DNA of 64,000 nt from Polymyxa betae. Lineage: Eukaryota; Endomyxa; Phytomyxea; Plasmodiophorida; Plasmodiophoridae. Position numbers and translations under genes: made by a program. The notes below the pieces were generated by a model that saw nothing but the letters and a program-made list of their open reading frames with translations, did no database searches and was not told the DNA's origin. Each line of letters starts with the position of its first letter. Position 1 is the stretch's first letter. Below are positions 25,615 through 36,204 of the stretch, in pieces. The DNA is taken from the NCBI GenBank assembly GCA_003693705.1, contig RBZT01000591.1, forward strand, positions 1 through 64,000. Reading direction: 5' to 3'.

Positions 25615-28600
25615 TCAGAGATCACGCTGATCGGCGTCGGTATCATCCTCCTCGGTTGGCGATGGTCGATGGAATCTGGGATCCTTGGCTTTGCTCTTGA
25701 AAGGATTCCACTTGATATAGCCTCGCGCCTCCAATAAGTCAGCACCCAGCAGAGCGATTACATAGAGCAAGAACAGGTGCAGAAGCCTGGGAAAACAATT
25801 TGTAAACATCAGTTTTCAAAATGTGCCAGAACAAAGAATGTCGGAAGAATAAACAAAAGCAAATCTGTCAACCAACAATCCACTTTGCACAAATACGACC
25901 GATGGAAGTTCATGGAGCAAACACTCAAATAACAACAAATTCGGGTTTACAGACCCTTCCCAAAATGAAGCGCCTCCGAGATAATACCAGTATCCTTCTT
26001 CCTCCTCTTCAGCGTCCTAAATAAATTCAGTTCCCAAGATAAAACAGAGACCAATGAAAAGCAAAGCTGGGAACCTCGATGGGTTTTCCGGAATCGTCTT
26101 GTTTCAATTCATCGCCGACATCGGGTGGTAGCAGGGGTTTCTTAACATCGATAGACACAGTATGTGTAACATCCAGGCCAATATACGAGTCACACATCAG
26201 CACAAATTCAAACTGCAAGAACAACATAAACAACAAGACATCAACAGATCAATGACAAACCTGGGTAGGACCGATGTCTTTCATCTGTATGGCAATTTTG
26301 ATTTCTTGCTGCCTTCGTAAAGCGCAGATCTGAATTGTAGTTTAGGGAGACATCAACATCGCGCAAGTCAAGAGACACTGACCCTTTCCAGACTGACGAG
26401 ATCTTTCTTATGGTTAAAAACAAATAAGACCCAGTTTTCTTGCTTAGGAAACGGAAACAGGGGAGCATGCGCCTCCACAATGTCATTAGGATCCACCTGG
26501 TTATTAACTTAGTGCTGAGAAACACCAATCTGCTCCCTCAGCGAAAACAAAATAAAAAGGTACGAGGAAATAACAAAGCTGAGTGATGAGGCAGCACATA
26601 AGCATAAACGACTAACGTCATTGATCTTCTTTTCTTCTATCAGCTCAACCTCATAATTCTCTTCCGAGCTGGAGTTGCGCCTCAGGACAGGGGTTGCTAA
26701 AGAAAAGTTATGGCATCAATTCGGTAGAAAGGTGATTCGCTCCTACGCTCAGCAATTGGCTCGGAGGGAGCAATAAAATCTGGGAAGTCGTTTAGTCGAG
26801 TCAAACGAACCTGCAGGAGTATGTTAAACCAAAACTCAATAATGAAAGATTGCTGGTTCAACTTTAAAAGTGACAACGTCCATGATTCGGACAGGTTCGG
26901 GCTCAAGTATTTGATGGTCATCCGTAGTGTCGTACGAAACGTTCATCTCGACAAGCGGAAGGGCTTTACAGCAAGTCTCAATATCTTTGACTTCTGCATC
27001 CGAAAACCTGCAAATCGCTAAGATAAAATTGGAAATTCAAAAATGTACGAGTGACTTCGATTGCTGAAAGATGGACATCCGCATATCTTCAGGCATCTCC
27101 AGCAGTTTTCGCAACGACTTGATTTTGTTTCGAGTTAAAACCTTGGCGGCCTGGGGAATATTCAGTCAGCAATCAGAAGAACAGTTAAAAATTGTGACCG
27201 ATTCGTCGACATTAGGAAGTTGGATGAGAGGCGAGTAATATACCCAAACAGCTTGAGTGATCGACCTGAGCAATTTTAAAAACAAGATATTTGCCGAGAA
27301 TGGAGTCATACTGTGATAAAGCAATAACGGAAACCAGGTTGCGATAAAGCCTCTTCATAAGGCAGATATCCAGCATGGCCTTAATTAATTGATGACAGCG
27401 AGATAGTACTAAGGCCATATCCTCATGAAGTTCGTCAGGAATATCAACACGCAGCAGATGAGCGTGCATCAGTACGTTAACCTATGGTTTCTTAGCAATT
27501 GTATCCGAAGAAAAATCAACCGAGCATTTGTGGAAAGTCAACAACAAAAACAGGTAAGCAGCAAACCTTATTGATGTATGGAATCTTGCCACCAGCAATA
27601 CGAGGACGAGCCATATCTTCTGATACATCTCGATCTATAACGAAGTTTACATAAATCCCATGGACAACACGGCTACATACGCAGACGTTGAATGAGATCG
27701 ATATGTTGATTATGGCCGAGATGTTTGTACTCAACAGCCGCAGCCAGAACCTGAATTAATCAACAAAGCTGTATTTGCTCAAAACCACAACTGACCTCGA
27801 TAAGGAATTTCGGTTGCATGCCATCGTTAAGTGTGGAATAGAAGATTGAAAGCGTATCCATCTGAGTTCCGGAAGGATCTAAGCGCGACGATTTATGCCA
27901 CCATAAACCGACCTAAAGCGGAAGTGCCATTAATAAAAAGCCGGCATAAAAATCATCTGGAGAACAGCGTACAGCAGAAGACATAAAACGCCAGGAAATG
28001 AAGTCTTACCAGAATCGGTAGTACAATGAAAAAGATAAAGAAATAGACGACCAGAATGTAGAGTTCATGGCGAGGTTCGGCCAAGAACGAAGGTAGTGCA
28101 ATGGTAACACTGAAACAGAGTTAGATCTAAGACAGATAACAACAGATGAACCTGACCTGGTTCCCAAATATCCATCAGGATTGCCATATTTCTCCCAATT
28201 CTCACGTGTGGTATCATCAGTCAGTGTCTGATAAGCCTTCGACAGTCGAACAAAAGTAGCTTCAGCATTGGGGTCGTCCGGGTTCTGGGACAGCTAATCA
28301 ACATTTGCAAAGGAAGATGATGTTTTGAGAAACCTTATCCGGGTGATATATAAAAGACATTTTCCGGTAGGCCTTTTTGATATCAGCAACATTCGACCCG
28401 ACAGGGATCTCCAAAATTTTATACGGATCGAATGAAACCAATTCATCGGCTGTATGCAGCATGACCTGTATATGATCAGCATTAACATCGAGTAGAAGAA
28501 TCGTTTAGAAGAGGTACATAATAGGTGACGGCAGCTAGACATAGCCAGCCAAACAATAAAACGATGTTCCTAGTTGAAAAGATACGTTGGCGAGAAAGCT

Positions 28601-28859
28601 GGCGCCGATGCTCCAAGGTACGATCCAAACGGGTGCGTTTGAAGGAGGCAATCTGGTCCCCAGACAAAGTTGATTTCCGATTCCGTCTCCCTACAAAAGA
28701 CCACAGCGACTGACGATACCGAATTAATTGAAGCTTGGAGCGATGTGGCAGGCAACGAACCGAGAATATAATGGAGGCAGTGACGGGAACCAGCGCCGTG
28801 GCCAGCAGCGCCATCCAGAACCAACCAAAGGCGACGTCATCATGGACGAGAATGCCCAT
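25615..28859 (-). CDS. SEC63: SEC63, ER translocon J-domain protein
   Basis: Recruits BiP to the Sec61 translocon. ATG 28857-28859; first membrane span [20 protein letters not shown], second [20 protein letters not shown]. The J domain reads [40 protein letters not shown] with an intact HPD. The third span is [18 protein letters not shown]. The Sec63/Brl domain includes [47 protein letters not shown] and [16 protein letters not shown]. The FN3-like part has [15 protein letters not shown] and [17 protein letters not shown]. After an acidic [17 protein letters not shown] the exon join adds an extra hydrophobic span, [19 protein letters not shown], and a 40-residue charged tail ending TDADQRDL*. 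That last span is not part of the yeast or human layout. About fourteen short introns are inferred. Confidence 0.9.
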
Positions 28860-29147
28860 GACTGATCAGGACGACAACCACGAAGTCTATCTCGCTGATT
28901 CCGTTCGCGGAGATCTGTGAACTGCTCCGCAGGCGCAAGCAATGTCTGTGAAAATTTGGGGTAATGGGGTGTTGGGGCTGATGGCCTCAACCTCCTTGCT
29001 AATGGGGTAATGCTTGCTAATGGGGTCCTCCTGGGACTGGGGACAGATAGGCATTGTGGCCTCTTGTCTCTCTTCTTAATTCCTAAGTCATCCGATCATT
29101 TCAATCGAAAGTTATCCTAGATCCTAAACGCTTAACTCATTCTCAGA
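28860..29147. other. short intergenic stretch
   Basis: Upstream of SEC63. It contains a direct repeat, gcttgctaatggggt, at roughly 28993-29025 next to similar ggggt tracts. No gene was seen. Confidence 0.35.
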
Positions 29148-29499
29148 CTAGATCTTAATGTAATAGATGTAGAGATGCTCCATTTCGTTCCCGCAAGAAC
29201 TGTTTGGTTGATTTGGCTGCCAAGTTCCAACATTATCTCTGATTTCGGTTCTATTTTCATCTTTCGTAAAATTCAAACATTCCAGCATTGACTGGAGAAC
29301 ATAGCTGTTTCTGGTCTGGCTCGATTCATGGTTGAATACTCGTAAAACGGCATATAGTTGTATGGCAGGTGCCATTGTTTGGCTTTTTATACGACTTTAG
29401 ATAATCATCACATTCTCTCATTACTAACAATATTTAGATAGTCATTGTTTATTAAAGATTTCAAGCCTCTCTGGTTTTTGCTTTGACAGAAAACGGATC

Positions 29500-29970
29500 A
29501 AAGTGCATTCAAATCTGAACATCAGCAGGTGGGGTTGGATTAGCATCACTTAGCTACGACAGACAATTCACAAACGTGATGTTGCTTGATACTGAAATTT
29601 CAACACGTGTTTGGAATCTTAGAAGTAGCAGATCTTACATGAAAAGAGATAACATCTACGTTGCCTGCTCGGCCCAGCTTCAAAATTTTAATTGAGCTGA
29701 AGGCAAGGTACGTCCTCTGCTTCATTAACGCTAACTGTGTTTCCTTTCAAATCAGCTGACTTCGACCAGTAAATATTTGAGGCATCTCTAACTTTCTTTA
29801 AAAATGTCGTCGTCATTCTGTCTGTAAAGGGTGGCATTGGCTGATCCCGGATTCCCCGGCAAATCGTGAAGGACGACGCCGTTGTAAATTATTAAGCCGT
29901 GACGATTCCCAGCCAGTCGTTGGAATCGTGGTGATAAAGCGCTTCGATTACCGTCAGATGACGACGGCAT
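29500..29970 (-). CDS. small spliced gene, unrecognised
   Basis: ATG 29968-29970 starts about 60 clean codons (MPSSSDGNRSALSPRFQRLA ... LIIYNGVVLHDLPGNPGSAN). A candidate 38-nt intron (gttag...gtcag) joins to DLKGNTVSVNEAEDV. Further left, IKILKLGRAGNVDVISFH is followed by a good donor (gtaagatctg), and LSDANPTPPADVQI* closes the frame near 29510. The order of exons is plausible but one junction phase is unresolved. No family was recognised. Confidence 0.35.
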
Positions 29971-30233
29971 CGTATTTAGGCACGACCATGTACTTGGTCA
30001 CGATTCTGGTCATATTCACAAGCGTCCTAGCCGCTGCCCTTACTTTTCAGCATTTGCTTCTGCGCCAAATCGAGCTTAACATCCGGCAGATCGACCTGCA
30101 CCTGCAGCAGCTGCGTCTGAACGTTGTGACACAGCAGGAGAAAACCGTGGCAAGTCAGCAAGGCAGCATTAACCGTACTGAAAAGAAGGACGAAATCAGT
30201 CAGGCTGGCACCGGCAATGTTCCGGCGTCATAA
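29958..30233 (+). CDS. small single-pass membrane protein with coiled coil
   Basis: Uninterrupted 91-codon frame from ATG 29958: a hydrophobic span (TTMYLVTILVIFTSVLAAAL) after a short N-terminus, then an amphipathic heptad-like segment (RQIELNIRQIDLHLQQLRLN) and a polar tail ending GTGNVPAS*. It could be an organelle-membrane micro-protein. It overlaps the start of the opposite-strand gene by 13 bp, so at least one of the two starts may be wrong. Confidence 0.45.
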   Translation: MTTASYLGTTMYLVTILVIFTSVLAAALTFQHLLLRQIELNIRQIDLHLQQLRLNVVTQQEKTVASQQGSINRTEKKDEISQAGTGNVPAS

Positions 30234-31252
30234 ACCTGCAGCGACCGACTATTTCATGGAATCTTCCATTCTGATGTTTATAACATAATAAGGTTGGCTT
30301 CTAATATCATCTCAAAGTTAGCGGTCAGCGTTCCTATTAAACCATGCTAGTTAGAAATACAAATTTGTGGCTGCTCTATTTAGCGAGTAAGAAGCAGGAT
30401 GAAAATTGGCCGATATTGATGTAGCATTGTACTTTAGTATTGGGCAGGATATCTATGGACTGAATAAATCAGCCCGATCATATGGAACCGTTGGAAATCC
30501 AGGCCAATGGATAAGGCTGACGAAGAGAGTAGTGGAGGCCTTCGTTGCTGAGGTCACCAAAAAAAAGCACACTTGGGTTTTAAGTAAGTGGATTTTTAAT
30601 TCGCACACATCACACGAGTTTGAACAAGTACAGTAGTTTTAAAACATCACCAGTACACTGGCTCTCGTGACGCTCAAAACGCTTCCCGAAGTTTAAAAAA
30701 GAAAAGCGCTTATGCCACCGGAGTTGTAGCACAAGCTCGGATCATGGTCGTAGACAGAGATCAACTCTTTCGAAATTCGAATGGTGTTTACTTACTCGAC
30801 ACTTTCACCTGCACTTTCTCAAGTATGGGAGGGCCTGTAACATTCGATTGGACACAACTGTGAAATCGCTCATCACATTCTTCACGTACCTTGGTCAGTG
30901 GCATAGCAATCCATGGAATACTTCAAGCCCGGCAAGATAGCACGTCCCTAAATAAACCCCCGTTCTCGTTCTTTCGCGAAACCAGCTTACTGTATGCGCC
31001 CAACCCACTCCAAAGATGAGCCTACAGTAACCCAATCACCACCAAATAATCCAAGACCATGATGAACCCAAGGCATCCATCAACCTCGTAGTACCCCGTC
31101 ACCCGGCAGCATGATCCCAACCAAAGTATCGTATAAATCAGTATCATCACCATCCTTACATTTCCTTCCTCAACTTGATTGCACTTGAATCACCTCCTAG
31201 CCTCCTCGCTTCCTTCTAACCTTGCTTTCAACTTGGTTGCCGAGCTTCCCTT
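30234..31252. other. about 1 kb with no supported gene
   Basis: A 76-codon frame near 30406-30636 lacks an ATG start and similarity. From about 31190 to 31345 degenerate repeats built on ctttcaac-tggttgcc and ccttgccatgcttcc occur, running into the 3' end of the opposite-strand gene. Confidence 0.4.
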
Positions 31253-32202
31253 TCAACATGATTGCCATGCTTCCCTACTCCCTTGCCATGCTTTCCGACC
31301 CTCGACTCGGCCCCCGACATTTCCTTTCAACATTGTTGCCTTGCTTTTCCTTTTTGATGAGGTACATGGCTTGGATTGTTGGTGTACATCGGATGGGGAT
31401 GGGCACACTGAGATAGACACAGTGCCCTTGTCTTGACACTTCGCAATGATACTGCAGGAATCGGCAATTTGAGTAGAACTTTCAAAGCTGAATTTAAGAC
31501 TTCGGGATCCTTGCGAGAGAGTTAAGGACACGAGAGACATCCAGAGCTTGTCGCTGTCAGGATACGAAACTGTCGAAAGAAAGGTTGAAAATATTTTGGA
31601 GACAAACAGATTGACGGATGCTGGACTTAGAGGAGAGAATAATCGTGAAGAGAATATCCCATGAAGAGAGATTTTTCCTACATCCACGAGTATTTCCTGT
31701 TTGTCATGACATGGTGTATATTTGATTAGAGCTATGATAGCCTCAAGTGCCCTTAAGCAGGTTGTCTTGCCGATCTCTACAAGCAGATGTTGTGAGAAAA
31801 CAGATATAGCGACATTTTCATGTTTGGCATATTTAACGAGTGGAGGATACGCTACAACGATTTTCTCGTCAAGATCTTTGTTACTTTCATCCTTTGACAG
31901 CCAATCCATCACCTCTCCAGCGAGTTTTGTAACGTCATTTCCAGATTGAATTAGGCGGTCAAGCACAATCTCGCAGCATGACTCTGATTCGAGCATAGAG
32001 TAGAAAAAAAACTGGGGTAGTCCCGGAATACATCTTGCCAGTCGCTCTGAAAGCAATGATTCGCAAAAGTTTACAGTCAATGCTTTGATATCATCCGGTG
32101 ATTGTAATACAGCGTCAATAACTGAATAAGCGTCAAAAAAGTGCAAAAAAAGAAAGCATTTATACATAATGGACAGAATGTGGTTACGAGATTCTTAAAC
32201 AT
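31253..32202 (-). CDS. alpha-helical (HEAT/ARM-like) protein, unrecognised
   Basis: From ATG 32200-32202 (MFKNLVTTFCPL) a 44-nt intron (gtataaatg...ttattcag) joins in phase to FIDAVLQSPDDIKALTVNFC and then about 280 uninterrupted codons: KLAGEVMDWLSKDESNKDLD, VAISVFSQHLLVEIGKTTCL, LEAIIALIKYTPCHDKQEIL. The alternating amphipathic helices resemble HEAT or armadillo repeats, but no named family was recognised. The last 25 codons are Gly/Arg/Lys/Trp-rich and coincide with a degenerate DNA repeat, so the true C-terminus may be earlier or spliced. Confidence 0.6.
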
Positions 32203-32363
32203 GTCTTGCAACTGGTTTTGCCGTCATCGACGTTCAATTCTAAAATGAAAGGCCCATACTGAATAGTAAAATAGACGCAATAGGTATATAACGATTGATA
32301 ATGCGGACCTCATCATTGTATTACATTGTTGTCTGGGATCAGAACGTGATATTCCAACTCCAT

Positions 32364-32667
32364 TCAGCAACCGAACCACTTTTTTTGTTTCGCAACCACA
32401 GAGAACATGATCATCGCCACGATAAAGAGGACGAGAATGAGAATATACAACCAATCGTCGCCTGCTGTGACTAGAGAGAGAGGAGTGATAACTTTGATAA
32501 TTTGGGATGGAGCTGGAGCTGGAGCCAGGTCTGGTGCTAGTAATGGCCGACCACTGTGAAAGGTCAGATGCACAGAGGTTCCAGCCCAGAGTAATTGCTT
32601 ACAGAAAGCCATGCGGCATAAGAGTCAGTAGTACGGTGAAGAAGAGAACAATAGAGATTGAGGACAT
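32364..32667 (-). CDS. small type I membrane protein with signal peptide
   Basis: Two exons. Exon 1 from ATG 32665-32667 encodes a signal peptide, MSSISIVLFFTVLLTLMPHG-FL. A 49-nt intron (gtaagcaatt...ttcacag) keeps phase into GRPLLAPDLAPAPAPSQII, a short Ala-Pro linker. Then DDWLYILILVLFIVAMIMFS spans a membrane and the cytosolic end is VVAKQKKWFGC*. The mature protein is about 55 residues. Neither exon alone would be called, but together they make a coherent secretory-pathway protein. No family was recognised. Confidence 0.6.
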
Positions 32668-33252
32668 GACTTGTGTGCTGAAAGAAGTCGAACAACGAAT
32701 GAAATTACCGACAGCGACAGTAGTACAAGGATGGGGGTAAAGACGTGAAGTCCGTCACGGAGCCGTGTCGTAACCGAATGACATTGCAACTTGCAAGAGT
32801 TCTCTAATTTTTTATTATTATAAGTTTTCTATAAAAATTATAGTAGAATTGAGCAATGCTGCTCGACACAAACGATGACACAAACTCGACATAAATTCTC
32901 ATTTGTGTCATGTGCGATGTTTGGTAGCCTTCCAATGCCTGCGGTGTACGTAAACCGTTGAGTCAATCAGGGTTCAAGATACCAATCCTGTACAGAACAT
33001 CTACATTGCCGGCCTGTTTAGACATGCAGAAAAGCAGGTGCTTGAATAAACACTGATTGAGATTAACCTGTTTTTTGGCAGGCTGTTGCTGTGAAGAAGT
33101 TGACAAAGTGGGTTGCAAATAATAATGTATCATCAGTCGGAATTCAGAACTCAAATAGTAAACTGTCATAGTTCTACGACATTTCCATCGAAAAGCAGAT
33201 TAAATTAAATAGTGTATTTGAGCACAGAAAGGATTGAATATCTGCAAACTGC
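32668..33252. other. intergenic with possible small exons
   Basis: A 10-bp inverted repeat (atgacacaaa / tttgtgtcat, 32875-32911) is visible. On the minus strand near 33080 and 33015, exon-like pieces (QQPAKKQ and AGNVDVLYRI) are flanked by good splice signals and might be 3' exons of the Gln-rich gene to the right; I could not fix the phases. Confidence 0.3.
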
Positions 33253-34053
33253 TTAACAGCATCCATCTTGACCCGAGCAGTCGTAGTTGGAGTTCTGTTT
33301 CTGCAGCTGGTTCAGGCTGGGCCAATTGTTCTTCTGCTGCTGCTGGTTACGCTGCTGGTGATTTTGCTGCTGATTACGAGTTTGCTGGGATTGCTGTTGA
33401 CGCTGTGGCTGGTTATGATGAGGGGCGCGGAACTGCGATTGCTGGCTGTGCAGTTGCTGCTGGGAGCGTTGCTGCTGCTGTTGAGGGCGCTGCTGCTGCT
33501 GTTGAGGAGACTGAGGGCGAAGCTGAGCTACAGGTCGAATCGGATGCTGGTGAGACGACGGCGACTGGCTTCGGTGCTGCTGCTGGTGTTGCTGATGGTG
33601 CATCATCTGTTGAGGTGAGGCGCTTCGGTGTTGCTGATCGGGCGAAGCACTTCGGGAGCGTTGCTGCTGAGGAGAAGGAGACGAGCTGCGCGATCGCTGT
33701 TGGTTATGGTGATGTTGATGGTGCTGCTGGTTGTGGTGTTGGTTGCGCTGGTGCTGCTGCTGTTGCTGGCGCTGAGGAGAAGGCGAGCGCGATGATCGAT
33801 TCTGCTCAGGCTGCTGTGGGAGTTGAACCGCATCTTCGGAGTTGGATGCCTTGGTCAAAGCTTCCTGCAAGACAGCGTCGAAGGCGTTCTTGTTACTGGT
33901 CTCACGCGATGGCGATCGGAACGGGGCCGTGTTCTTAGCGTTAGGTGAAGCGGAACGCTTCGAAGCGTGTTGCTGCTGGGAGCCGAGGTCAGCCGATTTA
34001 CGCTTGTTGCTGGCGATAACCGGGGCAGGCAGAGAACCATGGACGGTGTTCAT
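33253..34053 (-). CDS. Gln-rich, Ser-Pro/Arg low-complexity protein, probably nuclear
   Basis: Uninterrupted frame of 267 codons from the first in-frame ATG (34051-34053; MNTVHGSLPAPVIASNKRKS). A basic patch (SNKRKSADL) could be a nuclear signal. The body is Gln/His-rich with many SPSPQ, RSRSASP and QQQQ blocks (roughly residues 100-250), resembling RNA-processing or transcription cofactors. Near the C-terminus is NNWPSLNQLQKQNSNYDCSG. The frame stays open upstream to about 34170 without another ATG, so a 5' exon may exist. CAG/CAA mixing argues that the Gln runs are selected at protein level. Confidence 0.6.
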   Translation of the reverse strand: MNTVHGSLPAPVIASNKRKSADLGSQQQHASKRSASPNAKNTAPFRSPSRETSNKNAFDAVLQEALTKASNSEDAVQLPQQPEQNRSSRSPSPQRQQQQQHQRNQHHNQQHHQHHHNQQRSRSSSPSPQQQRSRSASPDQQHRSASPQQMMHHQQHQQQHRSQSPSSHQHPIRPVAQLRPQSPQQQQQRPQQQQQRSQQQLHSQQSQFRAPHHNQPQRQQQSQQTRNQQQNHQQRNQQQQKNNWPSLNQLQKQNSNYDCSGQDGCC

Positions 34054-34385
34054 GTTGGAAGTTGTTGTTGAAGGTTGCAGTGACTGAGGCGAAGCTGTTT
34101 GCAGAATGATGTTGGGCAATGGCGGCGTTCGGGACGAAATAGGTTGAAGGCACGCGCCCTTGATAGGCACATGCCCTCACTGTTCGGTTGAATCAACTGT
34201 AAAGATATCTGTCGGCAATCATGACGCTCCCATGGATGGGGTTTGAGTTCTCCAGCACGGGCCTTCAGGCTCTTCGCTAAGCTCTAATAAGGGGAACGGT
34301 ACCCTACTTCTTCTATTAGCACTGATTCTATCGCGGCAAAACACTGCAGTTGCTCGGCAGAGCGTTCGTTGCTTTCTTGTTAAAA

Positions 34386-35902
34386 TTAGAATTGGGAACG
34401 CAGCCAATTGTACAACAACGACATTTGCGTTGGAAGCGGAGTAGAGGAAGGAGTTTGAAACACGTCAAACTGTCCCAACTGAAGTCGATCAAGAAATCGA
34501 GCTGCTGGTACAGCTGGTAGTAATACTGGCCTTGCTACCGCCGGAATTACATCACGAAGTGATCTGAAAAACCAACGCGTTAGAATTCACATTAATTCAC
34601 ATTCAGGAGTGGCTCCCGAACCTGGCGTGATCCAGATGAGCTTTTGCCTGACTAGCGATCTGGTAGACAAGGTCAATTAGTGGCTCATTCTCGGGCGCCA
34701 ACTTGATATGCGGATCGCTAAGCAAGTTTCTGTATATTGTTTACTCTCAATCACATCAAACTGCATTGCAGTAAAGTACCGAGGCAAGTTCGATGTGTAG
34801 CCAAATCGAATAGCTTGAAGGGCGGTTACGAGCCCGATTGCTTTGCCAATATGGCTGGCAGCATGATCGGCGTTGAGGTCGTGAATTTTCCTGCAAATCA
34901 GAATCAATATCAGTAAAATGCAATGAAACTGGGAACAACAACAGAAATGATAAAAGCAAACTAAAGTGTGAGAAACTCAAGAAAGAGAACAGAAATGATA
35001 TCTACATAATGATGAGCGATCTTCAATCCCAAACCCTACTGGACCAGAACAAATAGTTTCGGTCCAGCATGCCTTCCAACCAATAAACTTCACTCATGGA
35101 ATGGACCAAAACGAAGGATCCGGGAACACATCAAACAAAAACGAATGCAAAGCAAGGAAGTATCGACCTGGCGTGCAAAGTCAGGTATAACAATGTCGAA
35201 TGAGATGCCTCAGCGATCGTCTCGAGATCGGCAATAGTCCTCGGCGTCTGAAGTCGATCTGGGTCGCGGCTTTCCACAATCTGATTCAACCAGCGCATCG
35301 GCAGACGATGTTCATTGATAAGGACGCCCAGCGCCTCCACAACTGGATGTTCAATCTAGAACAACAAAATATTAACAATAATATCTGAACGCCCCGATGC
35401 TGGTCCCAAATATACTTCTGAATCAGAATTAAAACTGTAATAAAGTCGTGATTAGCGAAAGGAAACAAGAAAATAAAACACAAATTGCAAAGAGCGAAAG
35501 ATAATTTGGGAAAGTAGTGATTCTGTGGCCGAACCTTTTGTGCATCAGCGGCCGCAGCGACCGCTTCACGCCACCACTGAAGCCTGATCGTAGCGGCATT
35601 GGCATTGGACGTCGCACGATCTGTAAGATGGATTCAAACTGGCAGGTTTCCAAACCACCTCATTAAGAGATACCAATCAGGCTGATTTCAACGTTAAATG
35701 CTCGCACGACTTGGGCGGCGACGCGAGTCGTGGCCGGCAGCAGTGTCGTGCACAGGAAATGATCATGATCGTACCGACGAACCAGATCGATGCAATACTG
35801 CATCGTCGTCGCCGGAATCGTCCTTGGCATAGCGCCTCCGTTTTGGCTTTGGAGGCGGCGTCCGAAACAATGGCAGTAACTGCGGGCGTTCGGCGCCGGC
35901 AT
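34386..35902 (-). CDS. NDUFAF6: NDUFAF6-like complex I assembly factor (squalene/phytoene-synthase fold)
   Basis: Mitochondrial assembly factor for respiratory complex I with a pseudo-enzyme trans-isoprenyl-synthase fold. ATG 35900-35902 gives MPAPNARSYCHCFGRRLQSQ, then MQYCIDLVRRYDHDHFLCTT, LLPATTRVAAQVVRAFNVEI. Next exons: ATIRLQWWREAVAAAADAQK, HPVVEALGVLINEHRLPMRW, DLETIAEASHSTLLYLTLHA, NADHAASHIGKAIGLVTALQ, IRFGYTSNLPRYF, NEPLIDLVYQIASQAKAHLD, and RDVIPAVARPALLPAVPAAR, ending LLYNWLRSQF*. R-WWREAV and the A-SHIGKA-G block are diagnostic. The Asp-rich DxxxD motifs of true synthases are not evident. Six or so introns. Confidence 0.88.
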
Positions 35903-36204
35903 CCCAACACAAATGCTTCATTTGTGATAATGAGCTCGACGGAGTGAGGGAGTTTGATCTCGATAGTCGAGAGTGATATCCAGATGCAGAATTAACAAAT
36001 AGTTCAAGATTTATGGACGGCTGCCTGATTGTAGATGTGCGTGAGTGATCATTGTTAATAAGGACGAGGTTGTCGTCGTCCACACAACCATGACGGCAAC
36101 AACTATGGAGAAGGCTCAGGAAGCATCGCAGACGAACCAGGGCTGGCTCCAGTTTTATTATGGTGAAGTCATGTTTCTCAAGTTGATCTGATTGAATGAC
36201 CCTC

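Noticed and set aside
30406-30636. 76-codon plus-strand frame
   Set aside because: Begins with TTG, no similarity, and no supporting splice signals.
31179-31436. Plus-strand frames rich in Leu/Pro/Ser
   Set aside because: They follow a degenerate DNA repeat and are antisense to the end of the helical-repeat-like gene.
33234-33938. Long plus-strand Ala/Val-rich and Leu-rich frames
   Set aside because: They are antisense images of the Gln codon runs (CAG/CAA read as CTG/TTG, GCT or TGC) of the minus-strand gene and start without ATG.
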